A DNA stretch of 64,000 nucleotides from Hyphomicrobiales bacterium (GTDB lineage Bacteria; Pseudomonadota; Alphaproteobacteria; Rhizobiales; Aestuariivirgaceae), in assembly GCA_016710435.1 (NCBI GenBank), contig JADJVV010000001.1, forward strand, positions 1,324,501 through 1,388,500. Reading direction: 5' to 3'. A program made the translations under genes and the position numbers. The notes beneath the pieces were generated by a model, which worked only from the letters and a program-made list of their open reading frames with translations, ran no database searches and was not told where the DNA came from. This document shows positions 9,398-18,501 of this stretch, piece after piece. How positions within the stretch are numbered: position 1 is the stretch's first letter; every line of letters begins with the position of its first letter.

Positions 9398-10999
9398 ATG
9401 GAGCCCATCCTGTCGCTCAAAGATGTGTCCGTCCGTTTCCACACGCTTGATGGCATTGTCGATGCCGTAAATGGCGTGTCGCTTGATGTGTCTGCCGGAG
9501 AAACGCTGGCCATCGTCGGCGAGTCCGGGTCCGGCAAGAGCCAGTTGATGATGGCGGCGATGGGTCTTCTCGCCGGCAACGGCGAGGCTCGAGGCGAGGC
9601 GAGGTTTGGCGGTCAGAACCTCATCGGTCTCGCCAAGAAAGACCTGAACAGCATCCGCGGCCGCCGCGTCACGATGATCTTTCAGGAGCCCATGACGTCC
9701 CTCGATCCGCTGTACACCGTCGGAAGCCAGCTGATCGAACCCATCATGCAGCATCAGCAGATGAATGCGGCCCAGGCCGAGGCGCGAGCACTTGAGATGC
9801 TGGAACTGGTGAGGATTCCCGATGCCCGACGCCGCATGGCCTCCTATCCCCATGAAATGTCCGGTGGCCAGCGCCAACGTGTGATGATTGCCATGGCGCT
9901 GGCAAACAACCCCGAACTCCTGATCGCCGATGAGCCGACGACGGCGCTCGATGTCACCATCCAGGCAGAAATCCTCGAACTCATGGCGGATTTGCAGAAG
10001 CGCCTTGGCATGGCGATGATCTTCATCACCCATGACCTGAACATCGTGCGCCGCATCGCCCAGAAGGTGGCCGTCATGCGCCGGGGCGAGGTGGTAGAGG
10101 AGGGAACCACAAACGTGATCTTCGCCCGGCCGGCCCATGCCTATACCAAGGCACTTCTTGAAGCTGAACCAACAGGCCGCAAGGCGCCCGTCCCAGCCAG
10201 CGCCCCTGTCATCCTGTGCGGCACGGACACGCGCGTGAGCTTTGCCTTGGGTGGCGGCTTTTTCTCCAAGCCGACAGCCATCCTGCGTGCTGTCGACCGG
10301 GTGTCCGTCACCCTTCGCAGGGGCCAGACCATCGGCATCGTCGGTGAATCGGGTTCGGGAAAATCCACGCTCGCTCGCGCACTCCTGCGCCTCTTGCCCA
10401 GCGAAGGCGCCATCACCTTTGAAGGCCGCAGCATCGCCAGGTTGGATGCCGCAGCGATGCGCCCCCTGCGCCGGCAACTTCAGGTCGTGTTGCAGGACCC
10501 GTTCGGCTCCCTCTCCCCACGCATGACGGCGGGCCAGATCATCACCGAAGGCCTTCTCGTCCACGAGCCGGGAATCTCTTCCGCGGAGCGGGACCGCCGC
10601 GCAGTAAAGGCGATGGAGGAAGTGCAGATCGACCCTTCGCTCCGAAACCGCTACCCCCACGAATTCTCCGGCGGGCAGCGCCAGCGCATCGCCATTGCCC
10701 GCGCCATCATCCTCAAACCCAAGGTGGTCGTGCTTGATGAGCCGACATCGGCGCTGGACCGCCAGGTGCAGAAGCAGATCGTCGAATTGCTCCGCGACCT
10801 GCAGACCGCGAATGGTTTGTCCTATCTCTTCATCAGCCATGACCTCGCTGTTGTGCGCGCCATGGCGGACCACATCATGGTGATGAAGGACGGCCGGCTC
10901 GTCGAGGAAGGGACACCAGACGATGTGATGGACCATCCCCGCAACCCCTACACCCGCCGGCTCATGGCTGCCGCCTTTCCCTCGACCGTTCACGCCTGA
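9398..10999 (+). CDS. Fused dipeptide/oligopeptide ABC ATPase (OppD-OppF fusion)
   Basis: One 533-aa chain carries two complete ATPase modules. Module 1 (about residues 5-260) has GESGSGKS, SGGQRQRVMIAMALA, LLIADEPTTALDVT and FITHDLNIV. Module 2 (about 275-530) has GESGSGKST, FSGGQRQRIAIARAI, VVLDEPTSALD and FISHDLAVV. In many bacteria these are the separate OppD and OppF; fused forms such as GsiA/YejF are common in alphaproteobacteria. The ATG follows the oppC stop by one base. A degraded hisD-family gene follows 8 nt downstream and may once have been part of the operon. Confidence 0.94.
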   Translation: MEPILSLKDVSVRFHTLDGIVDAVNGVSLDVSAGETLAIVGESGSGKSQLMMAAMGLLAGNGEARGEARFGGQNLIGLAKKDLNSIRGRRVTMIFQEPMTSLDPLYTVGSQLIEPIMQHQQMNAAQAEARALEMLELVRIPDARRRMASYPHEMSGGQRQRVMIAMALANNPELLIADEPTTALDVTIQAEILELMADLQKRLGMAMIFITHDLNIVRRIAQKVAVMRRGEVVEEGTTNVIFARPAHAYTKALLEAEPTGRKAPVPASAPVILCGTDTRVSFALGGGFFSKPTAILRAVDRVSVTLRRGQTIGIVGESGSGKSTLARALLRLLPSEGAITFEGRSIARLDAAAMRPLRRQLQVVLQDPFGSLSPRMTAGQIITEGLLVHEPGISSAERDRRAVKAMEEVQIDPSLRNRYPHEFSGGQRQRIAIARAIILKPKVVVLDEPTSALDRQVQKQIVELLRDLQTANGLSYLFISHDLAVVRAMADHIMVMKDGRLVEEGTPDDVMDHPRNPYTRRLMAAAFPSTVHA

Positions 11000-11007
11000 G
11001 GAGTTTC

Positions 11008-11560
11008 ATGACCCGCCGCTTTGCCCATCCCGACAAGATCACATTCATCAATTCGGCGCATCAGGACGCGGCCGGCGACACAGCCACCATTGAGGAGACC
11101 GTGAAGGCAATCCTCCCGGACGTGCGCCAACACGGCGATGCCGCCGTGCGCCGCTATGCACTGCAGTTCGACAAGACCTGTCCGGACAAGTTTGAAGTCG
11201 CAAGCAGGAATAACAGGACGCACTTCAGGCTCTGGATCGGCAGACGCGCGAGGACACGGAATTCGCCATCGGAAGCGTGCGTGCCTTTGCAGAGGCGCAA
11301 CTGAAGACCATCCATGGCGAGCGTGGTCTACTCGGACAAGTGTTGCGGCACCAACCACACACTGCCGACCATGGCCGCAGGCCGCCAAGCGGGCGGGCTG
11401 TGGGTGGGGTCCTCGTCAAGATCTGCACCATCAGTGGCTGGACGAGCGCGGTGTCGCTGCGGTTGCACCGCCAGCCGCACGGCAAAGTGCCACGGAGGGG
11501 ATGGAAGCCCACCGCCGCGCCGCCGTCTTCCGGCTGAGCAGGCGCCAGATGGCCTGAACC
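11008..11560 (+). pseudogene. HisD-family dehydrogenase remnant (internal deletion plus frameshift)
   Basis: The first frame opens like a histidinol-dehydrogenase-family enzyme (TIEETVKAILPDVRQHGDAAVRR). After a frameshift near FEVAS, a second frame resumes with QTREDTEFAIGSVRAFAEAQLK. The sequence then jumps to the family's C-terminal region: VVYSDKCCGTNHTLPT and, in a third frame, QWLDERGVAAVAPPAARQS. About half of the normal protein of roughly 430 aa, including the NAD-binding core, is missing. The residues resemble the HpsN-like (sulfopropanediol dehydrogenase) branch more than biosynthetic HisD. It lies directly behind the peptide ABC operon and is almost certainly non-functional. Confidence 0.8.
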
Positions 11561-11780
11561 GGGTCAAATTGACTCATCATGGTCGGGCATGGCAGTATCG
11601 TTCCTATGTGCTTTCACCTCACAGCCCTGGGCGACGTCATTCCCCTGCTTGCGCGTACGGCCAAGACCGACGTGATGGTGAATTGCGCGCGTATCGGGTT
11701 CAAGCCGTAAGTCCTTGTTGGAATGAGTTGTGTGGCGGGCCAGTCGGCTGCCGGAACCAGCCTTCACAAGGAAAGAGACC

Positions 11781-13166
11781 ATGACAGTCCATCAGAAGAA
11801 CCTGAACATCGACGAGATCGTCAAGTCAGATATCGCCCATCATTTTCATCCGTTCACGGATCACAAGTCGTTCCACGCCGGGGGCGGCCCGCGGGTCATC
11901 ACCCATGGGGATGGCGTCTACATCTGGGACGGAAAGGGCAACAAGATTCTCGACGGCATGTCGGGGCTGTGGTGCGTGAACATCGGCTATGGGCGGAAGG
12001 AATTGGCCGACGTGGCCTACCGCCAGATGCTCGACCTGCCTTACTACAACACCTTTTTCAAGACGACGACTGTGCCCGCCACCGAACTGGCGGCCAAGAT
12101 TTCGTCCGTGCTGCCTAAGCGTTTCCAGCATGTTTTCTTCACGAATTCCGGCTCTGAGGGCAACGACACCATTGTCCGCTGGGTGAGGCACTACTGGAAG
12201 GTGATGGGCAAGCCCTATCGCCAGCACATCATCGGCCGCCGGCGCGGCTATCATGGTTCGACTTGGGTGGCGGCAAATCTCGGCGGGATGATCGGCATGC
12301 ATGAGCAGGGCGGCAGCCCGTTGCCAGGCTTTCACCACATCCAGCAGCCCTACTGGTACGACTTCGGCGGTGACAAGAGCCCGGAGGAATTCGGGCTCGA
12401 GGCTGCCGCCGAGCTGGAGAGGAAGATCCTCGAACTGGGGCCTGACAACGTTGCCGCTTTTATCGGTGAGCCACTTCAGGGCGCAGCAGGCGTTCTCATT
12501 CCGCCCTCCACCTACTGGCCGGAAATTCAGCGCATCTGCCGGAAATACGGGGTCCTCATCATTTCCGACGAAGTCATCTGCGGGTTTGGCCGCACCGGGA
12601 AATGGTTTGGCTTTGAGACCTTCGGCTACGAGCCCGACATCGTGAACATGGCCAAGGGCCTGTCCTCAGGCTATCTGCCCATTGGCGCAGTGGCGTTCTC
12701 GGAACACCTCATCAAACCCTTCTTCGACAAGGGCGGCGAGTTCTACCATGGCATGACCTATGACGGTCATCCCGTTGCCTCCGCTGTGGCCCTGAAGAAC
12801 ATCGAAATCCTGCAGGACGAGAAGATGGTGGATCGCGTCGCCGAGCTCGCGCCGCACTTCAGCGCCATGCTCAAGGGTTTGGAAGACCATCCCATCGTCG
12901 GCGAGACGCGCAGCGTGGGCCTGATCGGCGCGCTGGAACTGACCCGCGACAAGGCCAATCGCGGGCGCTTCCACGATTCCGGCCGGGTTGGAACCGTCTG
13001 CCGGGATCACTGTTTCAATGCGGGCCTGATCATGCGCGCCTGCTGGGATACGATGGTCCTGGCACCACCGTTCTGCATCAGCCGCAAGGAGATCGATGAA
13101 ATTGGCAGGCTGGCGAGGATCGCCCTCGACAAGACCTATGCCGATGTGAAGGCCGAATTGGCATGA
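11781..13166 (+). CDS. Class III aminotransferase (putrescine/omega-amino acid:pyruvate type)
   Basis: PLP enzyme of 461 aa that would transfer an amino group from a terminal amine to pyruvate or a similar acceptor. The N-terminal HHFHPFTDHKSF, WDGKGNKILDGMSGLWCVNIGYG, FFTNSGSEGNDT, RRRGYHGST, ISDEVICGFGRTGKW and MAKGLSSGYLP (PLP lysine in AKG) define the SpuC-like subgroup. The frame opens 17 codons earlier, but the ATG preceded by AAGGAAAGAG is the better start. With the polyamine-type binding protein and the ureohydrolase downstream, a role in polyamine or amino-alcohol degradation is likely. Substrate is inferred. Confidence 0.88.
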   Translation: MTVHQKNLNIDEIVKSDIAHHFHPFTDHKSFHAGGGPRVITHGDGVYIWDGKGNKILDGMSGLWCVNIGYGRKELADVAYRQMLDLPYYNTFFKTTTVPATELAAKISSVLPKRFQHVFFTNSGSEGNDTIVRWVRHYWKVMGKPYRQHIIGRRRGYHGSTWVAANLGGMIGMHEQGGSPLPGFHHIQQPYWYDFGGDKSPEEFGLEAAAELERKILELGPDNVAAFIGEPLQGAAGVLIPPSTYWPEIQRICRKYGVLIISDEVICGFGRTGKWFGFETFGYEPDIVNMAKGLSSGYLPIGAVAFSEHLIKPFFDKGGEFYHGMTYDGHPVASAVALKNIEILQDEKMVDRVAELAPHFSAMLKGLEDHPIVGETRSVGLIGALELTRDKANRGRFHDSGRVGTVCRDHCFNAGLIMRACWDTMVLAPPFCISRKEIDEIGRLARIALDKTYADVKAELA

Positions 13167-13266
13167 GGCCTGTCCACAAACTCCCGGGCCATGGCGTCGC
13201 CATATTTGGCCCGATAATTGCTTGTTTTCAAAGGACCATGACGGTCCGCATAAAGGGCGCAAAAAA

Positions 13267-14343
13267 ATGAAGACCCATTTTCCCATCTCCCGGATGAACC
13301 GCCGCAACCTGTTGCGCGGCAGCGGGGCCCTGTTCGCGGGCCTCACGCTCCTTCCCTACAAGGCCATGTCCGAGGAAGAGAAGAAGCTCAGCTTCTACAA
13401 CTACGACACATACATCGGCGAGCACACGCTGGCTGACTTCACCGCCGCCACCGGTATTGACGTCAAGATGGACCTCTTTGCCGATGGCGACGAACTCTTC
13501 ACCAAGCTGAAGGCAGGCAACCCGGGCTATGACGTGATCATCCCCACCAACGACAAGGTGGAACGCATGATCAAGGCCAACATGCTGGTAGCCCTCGATC
13601 ACGGCAAGATCCCCAACGTCGCCAACATCGATCCTGCCTTCATGAATCCGACCTTCGATCCCGGCCGCAAGTATTCGCTGCCCTACATGTGGGGCACCGT
13701 CGGCATCGGCTATCGCAAGTCCAAGGTGACGGATGCATCAAGCTGGAAGGTCCTGTTCGATGACCCGACCTATGCCGGCCGCATGGCCTCGCTGGGTGAC
13801 CAGGAGCACAACATCGGCTGCGCCCTCAAGTATCTGGGCTACGGCTACAACTCCACCAACATTGATGAACTGAACAAGGCCAAGGATCTCCTGATCTCGG
13901 CCAAGAAGGGCATCAAGAAATATGCCGATGACAATGGCCAGGACTTGCTCGCACAGGGCGAAGTTGATCTGACCATGGAATACAACGGTGACATCGCCCA
14001 GGTGATGGCCGAGGACGAAGACATCTCCTATATCGTGCCGAAGGAAGGCTCCAACGTCTGGGAAGACACGATCGCCATTGCTGCGGGCGCGCCGCATCCT
14101 GAAAATGCGCATGCCTTTATCAACTTCGTCTTTGACAAGGAGAACGGCAAGCACATCGCGGAAACCATCCAGTACGCAACGCCCAACAAGGCCGCGCGCG
14201 AAATCATGGATGAAGCCTATCAGAACAACCCGGCCATCTTCCCGCCGGCGGAGATTCTGGCCAAGTGCGAATACGCATCATACCTGGGCGAGGAAGCCCT
14301 CAAGGTGCGTGATGAAATCTGGACGGCCGTGCAGGCCGCCTGA
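13267..14343 (+). CDS. Polyamine-type ABC transporter substrate-binding protein (PotD/PotF-like)
   Basis: Periplasmic receptor, 358 aa. The N-terminus MNRRNLLRGSGALFAGL contains a twin-arginine pair before a hydrophobic stretch, suggesting Tat export. Mature landmarks follow PotF/SpuD: LSFYNYDTYIGEHTLADF, YDVIIPTNDKVERMIK, YSLPYMWGTVGIGY and the C-terminal YASYLGEEALKVRDEIW. The start was set at MKTHFP; the frame extends 15 codons upstream without a better site, and MNRR is an alternative. It is followed by a terminator, then by the kinase/lyase fusion and the matching permeases and ATPase. Confidence 0.9.
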   Translation: MKTHFPISRMNRRNLLRGSGALFAGLTLLPYKAMSEEEKKLSFYNYDTYIGEHTLADFTAATGIDVKMDLFADGDELFTKLKAGNPGYDVIIPTNDKVERMIKANMLVALDHGKIPNVANIDPAFMNPTFDPGRKYSLPYMWGTVGIGYRKSKVTDASSWKVLFDDPTYAGRMASLGDQEHNIGCALKYLGYGYNSTNIDELNKAKDLLISAKKGIKKYADDNGQDLLAQGEVDLTMEYNGDIAQVMAEDEDISYIVPKEGSNVWEDTIAIAAGAPHPENAHAFINFVFDKENGKHIAETIQYATPNKAAREIMDEAYQNNPAIFPPAEILAKCEYASYLGEEALKVRDEIWTAVQAA

Positions 14344-14370
14344 AGCCATGCACGCCTGCTGAACCCGAAC

Positions 14371-14400
14371 GGAGACGCGAAAGCGTCTCCGTTCTCTTTT
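14371..14400 (+). terminator. Intrinsic terminator after the polyamine-type binding protein
   Basis: A perfect 8-bp stem GGAGACGC / GCGTCTCC with a GAAA tetraloop is followed by GTTCTCTTTT, a T-rich tail. It lies 27 nt after the binding-protein stop and only 14 nt before the ATG of the next gene of the same cluster, so it probably acts as an attenuator rather than a strict operon end. Confidence 0.85.
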
Positions 14401-14413
14401 GGACCAACGCCCA

Positions 14414-16747
14414 ATGCCTCTCGCCCCACCACCCCGCCTGCCTCTTTCCGTGATCCGGGACTTTGTCTCGGAGAAATACGGAATGGCCGGTGAATTTACC
14501 GCACTGGATGGCGAGCGCGACCAGAACCACAGGCTGGCAGCGGACTCCGGCAACGTCGTGGTGAAGGTCGGAAGCGCGGGCGAGCCTTTCGTCCTCGCGC
14601 AGGAGCAGGCGCGCGCCCTTGATCATCTGGCGACAGTTGCCCCTTCCCTGCCAGTCCCACGCTGCGTGGCCTCAAGAGATGGGAGCAAGGTATCTGTGCT
14701 TCGCTGCGATGACGCAGACCATCCCGTTCTCGTGCTGCAATGGCTTGACGGGGAAGTTGCGGGCGAACGTCACCTGAGTGCCGAACAATATCTTGCGTGG
14801 GGCGCGGTGATCGGCCAGTTGAACAAAGCCATGCGCGGTTTCGTATCCGTGCCCCTCATGCTGCGGCAACTCGATTGGAATGTCGCGTCGTTTGATGAGG
14901 TGCGATGGCCCGTGAGCGAACTATCGACAGGGGAGGCGGCGCTGCTCACGCCTGTCTTGCACTTCTTTCGCCAGTCAATTGCGCCGCGGCTGAAGCGATT
15001 TCCCCATCAGGTCATGCATTCCGACGTGCATCCCTACAACACCTTGTTCGCGCGGGATGGCGGCGTTTCCGGCATCATTGATTTCGGCGACATGATCTTT
15101 GGGCCCCGACTGCTGGATTTGTCCAATGCCATCGGTGACTGCCTTGTTCCCGGACACGACATGGCGCGCGTTGTCGAGAACCTGGTTTCGGGATTTGTCC
15201 GCCATGTGCCCCTGGAGGCGGCGGAGGTCGGGGTGCTATTGCCGCTTGCGAAAATGCGAACGGCGCTCAGCTTTCTCATCAGCCGCCAGCGCATGGCGCA
15301 GGATGTTACACTCACGCCTCAGATTTCAGCGCTGGCCGCCCTCAGTCTGGATGTGTTGCGGGCGCTGGAACGAAAGGACCTGACGGAGGCCGTACGCTAT
15401 GCGGCCAATGTTCCGCGCCAGTCCTCGCCATCGGAATCGCACCTGCAGGAGCGGCGTGCCAGCGCCATGGGGCGGAAGTCGCTGCTGTTTTACGACACGC
15501 CGCTTCAAGTCGTGAACGGGGAAGGCGTGTGGCTGACCGCGGCGGATGGCCGACAATATCTGGATTGTTACAACAACGTGCCCCATGTCGGCCATGCGCA
15601 CCCCCACGTGGCGGACGCGGTCGCCCGGCAGTTCCGCGTCCTGAACACCAACACGCGTTACCTCACAGAAGAGGCCGTTGCCTATGCCGAACGTTTGAAG
15701 GCCACGCTGCATCCGTCCCTGGACACGGTGGTTTTCGTCAACTCGGGTAGTGAAGCGAATGACGTCGCGTGGCGCATGGCCAACATCTTCACCGGGCACA
15801 CAGGCGCACTCTGCATGGACTTCGCCTATCACGGCGTGACCATGGCATCCGACATGCTCTCGCCCTCCAATTATCCTCCCGGCGGATGGCGGGCGCCACT
15901 CGTTCGGCAGTTGCGGGCGCCCGACGTCTACCGTGATCCGTTGAACGTTCCGCCTGAGGAAGCTGGCGAGGCCTATGCGGCCGCGGTGGATGCCTTGCTC
16001 TCCAGCCTTGACAGGGAAGGCCACGGCATCTCGATTGCCATCATGGATTCAGCCTTCATGACGAACGGAATCCTCGAGGCACCTGCAGGTTACGTAAGCG
16101 CCGTGATGCGGCGTGTGCATGATCACGGCGGCCTGTTCATTGCCGATGAGGTACAGTCTGGTTTCGGTCGCATGGGCACGCACATGTGGGGCCATCAGCA
16201 TCACGGCATCATTCCGGATTTTGTCACCATCGGCAAACCTGCCGGCAATGGCTATCCGGTGGGGGCCATCATCACCAGGTCGGCGATCATGGACCGCTTC
16301 GTCGATGCAGCAGGTCCGTTCTTTTCCACTTTCGGTGGCGGCAACGCAGCCTGTGCGGCGGGGATAGCCGTGCTTGAGGTGATGGACCACGAGGATCTCC
16401 AGTCAAACAGCCTGAGTACCGGGCAATACCTGCGGCAGCAGTTGCGTGGGCTGATGGGCCGGCATGATCTGATCGGTGATGTCCGCGGTTCAGGTCTGGC
16501 GACCGGTGTAGAACTGGTCTCCGACAGGACGCACAGGACTCCCGCCCCGCGGGCCACACGTGAAGTGATCAACGGGCTCAAGGATGCGGGCGTTCTGGTG
16601 GGAAGCGACGGGAAATGGGGCAACGTGCTCAAGATCCGCCCACCGCTCGTCTTTTCAACCAAACATGCCGACAGGGTGGTGGACACCCTCGACCGTGTGC
16701 TTGCGGTTGTTGGCCGAACTTGCGAGCCCGCAAGAAATAGGCTTTAA
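14414..16747 (+). CDS. Fusion: APH-type kinase plus class III PLP phospho-lyase/aminotransferase
   Basis: A 777-aa bifunctional chain. The N-terminal third (about 1-330) is an aminoglycoside-phosphotransferase-fold kinase: LDGERDQNHRL near the start, catalytic loop HSDVHPYNTLF and metal site IIDFGDM. The rest (about 345-777) is a class III PLP enzyme with FVNSGSEANDV, FIADEVQSGFGRMG and FVTIGKPAGNGYP; GKPxGNGxP is the signature of the ethanolamine-phosphate/phosphohydroxylysine lyase branch (AGXT2L-like). Such kinase-lyase pairs first phosphorylate a hydroxylated amine, then eliminate phosphate and ammonia. A TTG five codons upstream lies in the terminator tail; ATG was preferred, though no strong Shine-Dalgarno is visible. 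Substrate unknown. Confidence 0.85.
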   Translation: MPLAPPPRLPLSVIRDFVSEKYGMAGEFTALDGERDQNHRLAADSGNVVVKVGSAGEPFVLAQEQARALDHLATVAPSLPVPRCVASRDGSKVSVLRCDDADHPVLVLQWLDGEVAGERHLSAEQYLAWGAVIGQLNKAMRGFVSVPLMLRQLDWNVASFDEVRWPVSELSTGEAALLTPVLHFFRQSIAPRLKRFPHQVMHSDVHPYNTLFARDGGVSGIIDFGDMIFGPRLLDLSNAIGDCLVPGHDMARVVENLVSGFVRHVPLEAAEVGVLLPLAKMRTALSFLISRQRMAQDVTLTPQISALAALSLDVLRALERKDLTEAVRYAANVPRQSSPSESHLQERRASAMGRKSLLFYDTPLQVVNGEGVWLTAADGRQYLDCYNNVPHVGHAHPHVADAVARQFRVLNTNTRYLTEEAVAYAERLKATLHPSLDTVVFVNSGSEANDVAWRMANIFTGHTGALCMDFAYHGVTMASDMLSPSNYPPGGWRAPLVRQLRAPDVYRDPLNVPPEEAGEAYAAAVDALLSSLDREGHGISIAIMDSAFMTNGILEAPAGYVSAVMRRVHDHGGLFIADEVQSGFGRMGTHMWGHQHHGIIPDFVTIGKPAGNGYPVGAIITRSAIMDRFVDAAGPFFSTFGGGNAACAAGIAVLEVMDHEDLQSNSLSTGQYLRQQLRGLMGRHDLIGDVRGSGLATGVELVSDRTHRTPAPRATREVINGLKDAGVLVGSDGKWGNVLKIRPPLVFSTKHADRVVDTLDRVLAVVGRTCEPARNRL

Positions 16748-16784
16748 ATCAAAGAAAAAGACACAGGGCGAGGGACACGCAATC

Positions 16785-17654
16785 TTGGAAGACTGGAAAT
16801 CCAACGGCCGGTCGTTTTGGACACTGGCAACGCCGGGCACATTCTGGCTGGTGGTCTTCTTTCTGATTCCGCTCGGCTATCTTCTCATTCTGTCATTTTC
16901 GAGCAAGGCCGTGATTGACGGCCAGGTTTCGGTCAACGACTACGACTACATCACCGGCATTGAAAACTATATCCGGGCCATCAATCCCGACATCATTTCC
17001 ATCTTCATGCGGACCCTGTGGTGGAGCGCGCTCGCAACTCTGGCCTGCCTTCTCATCGGCTATCCCATCGCCTTTGCCATCTGCTTCATGCCAGAACGCT
17101 GGCGGCCCATGGCCCTGCTGCTCATCGTGTTGCCGTTCTGGATCAACCTGCTCATCCGCACCTATGCCTTGAAAACGGTCATGGGCGCGCGGGGCATCAT
17201 CAACACGGTGTTGGGATTTGTGGGCATTGGCCCCGTTGAAATGATCGGCACCACAGGCGCCGTGATTTTCGGCCTCGTCTATGTCTTCTTGCCCTTCATG
17301 ATCCTGCCGCTCTATTCAACCATCGAACGGCTCGACAAGAGTTACCTCGAAGCAAGTCTTGATCTCGGCGCGTCGCAATTCCAGACCTTCCGGAAGGTGA
17401 CGCTGCCGCTCACCATGCCGGGTATCATCACCGGCCTCATTCTCGTCTTCATCCCCTGCCTCGGCATGTTCCTTATTTCCGATGAACTGGGCGGCCCCAC
17501 CTCGTGGATGATCGGCAACGTCATCCAGGCCCAGTTCGGTACGTCCAATGACTGGCCGTTCGGGTCTGCACTCTCGTTTGCCCTGATGATGCTCACGATC
17601 ATCGTTCTTGTGATGCAGTGGTATTATCAGAACCGCTCGAAGGGAGCGCAGTGA
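16785..17654 (+). CDS. Polyamine-type ABC permease (PotB/PotH-like)
   Basis: Inner-membrane channel subunit, 289 aa. Hydrophobic spans begin TPGTFWLVVFFLIPLGYLLILSF; then RWRPMALLLIVLPFWINLLIRTY and the EAA loop EASLDLGASQFQTFRKVTLPL match PotB/PotH. There is no in-frame ATG at the N-terminus; the TTG at 16785 (reading MEDWKSNGRSFW), with AGGGCGAGGG upstream, is the likely start, and earlier frame overlaps the preceding gene without sense. It ends in TGATG, overlapping the next permease. Confidence 0.88.
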   Translation: MEDWKSNGRSFWTLATPGTFWLVVFFLIPLGYLLILSFSSKAVIDGQVSVNDYDYITGIENYIRAINPDIISIFMRTLWWSALATLACLLIGYPIAFAICFMPERWRPMALLLIVLPFWINLLIRTYALKTVMGARGIINTVLGFVGIGPVEMIGTTGAVIFGLVYVFLPFMILPLYSTIERLDKSYLEASLDLGASQFQTFRKVTLPLTMPGIITGLILVFIPCLGMFLISDELGGPTSWMIGNVIQAQFGTSNDWPFGSALSFALMMLTIIVLVMQWYYQNRSKGAQ

Positions 17655-18499
17655 TGTCCAGCCAGCTGAAACCGGGACAGGGTCCGCTGGAATACGGGCG
17701 CCGCCGCTGGCTGCAGTCGCTGTTTGCGGTGACGCTTGTCGTGCTTTACGTGCCAATCTTCGTGCTCATTGCGTTTTCCTTCAACCAGCAGAACCGCGGC
17801 GGCGTGTGGAAGGGCTTCACCTTCGAAAACTATCCCAAGGCCTGGGCCAACGAGTCAATTTACGATGCCATGGTGAACTCGCTCGCCATCGCCGTCATCA
17901 CGACGCTTGTGGCCACGGTCATCGGAACCATGGTCGCGGTGATGATGTGGCGCTTCCGGTTTCCCCTGAAGCCGGCCTACGAGGCGGCCATGGGCCTTCC
18001 CATCGTCATTCCCGAAATCTGCATGGGTGTTGCCCTCCTGTTGTTCTTCAACAACACCGGCCTCATCGATTTCTTCAAGAACAAGGTCTGGCCGCTCAAC
18101 CTGAGCACCATCATCATCGCCCACGTGGCCTTCTGTTTCCCCTTCGTGGCCATCGTGGTGAGGTCCCGCCTGGTGGGATTCAACAAACAACTGGAAGAAG
18201 CCTCTCGCGACCTGGGTGCCAACGAATGGCAGACCTTCTGGCAGGTTCTTGTCCCCTACATGAAGCCCGGCATCATTGCCGGCGCTCTCCTCGCCTTCAC
18301 CCTGTCGCTGGATGACTTCATCATCACCTTCTTCGTGGGCGGCCCGGGCTCCATCACCTTCCCGGTGAAGATCTATTCCATGGTCAAGACTGGCGTGAAA
18401 TATGAAGTCAACGCCGCCTCGACCGTTCTCATCGTCATCACCATTCTCGCCACCGTGCTTGCAATGAAATTGCAGGCCCCCGAAAAGTCAGGTCATTGA
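17654..18499 (+). CDS. Polyamine-type ABC permease (PotC/PotI-like)
   Basis: Second channel subunit, 281 aa. FAVTLVVLYVPIFVLIAFSFN and FTFENYPKAW near the N-terminus, EICMGVALLLFF, and the EAA loop EASRDLGANEWQTFWQVLVPY followed by LSLDDFIITFFVGGPG are all classic PotC/PotI features. The ATG overlaps the preceding stop by one base, the usual coupling in this transporter class. Confidence 0.94.
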   Translation: MSSQLKPGQGPLEYGRRRWLQSLFAVTLVVLYVPIFVLIAFSFNQQNRGGVWKGFTFENYPKAWANESIYDAMVNSLAIAVITTLVATVIGTMVAVMMWRFRFPLKPAYEAAMGLPIVIPEICMGVALLLFFNNTGLIDFFKNKVWPLNLSTIIIAHVAFCFPFVAIVVRSRLVGFNKQLEEASRDLGANEWQTFWQVLVPYMKPGIIAGALLAFTLSLDDFIITFFVGGPGSITFPVKIYSMVKTGVKYEVNAASTVLIVITILATVLAMKLQAPEKSGH

Positions 18500-18501
18500 T
18501 C

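Noticed and set aside
9350..10993. 547-codon open frame on the minus strand
   Set aside because: Antisense shadow of the fused OppDF ATPase, whose motifs are complete on the plus strand.
11561..11780. Short frame (MCFHLTALGDVIPLL...) before the aminotransferase
   Set aside because: Only about 35 codons, no ribosome-binding site and no family resemblance; treated as intergenic.
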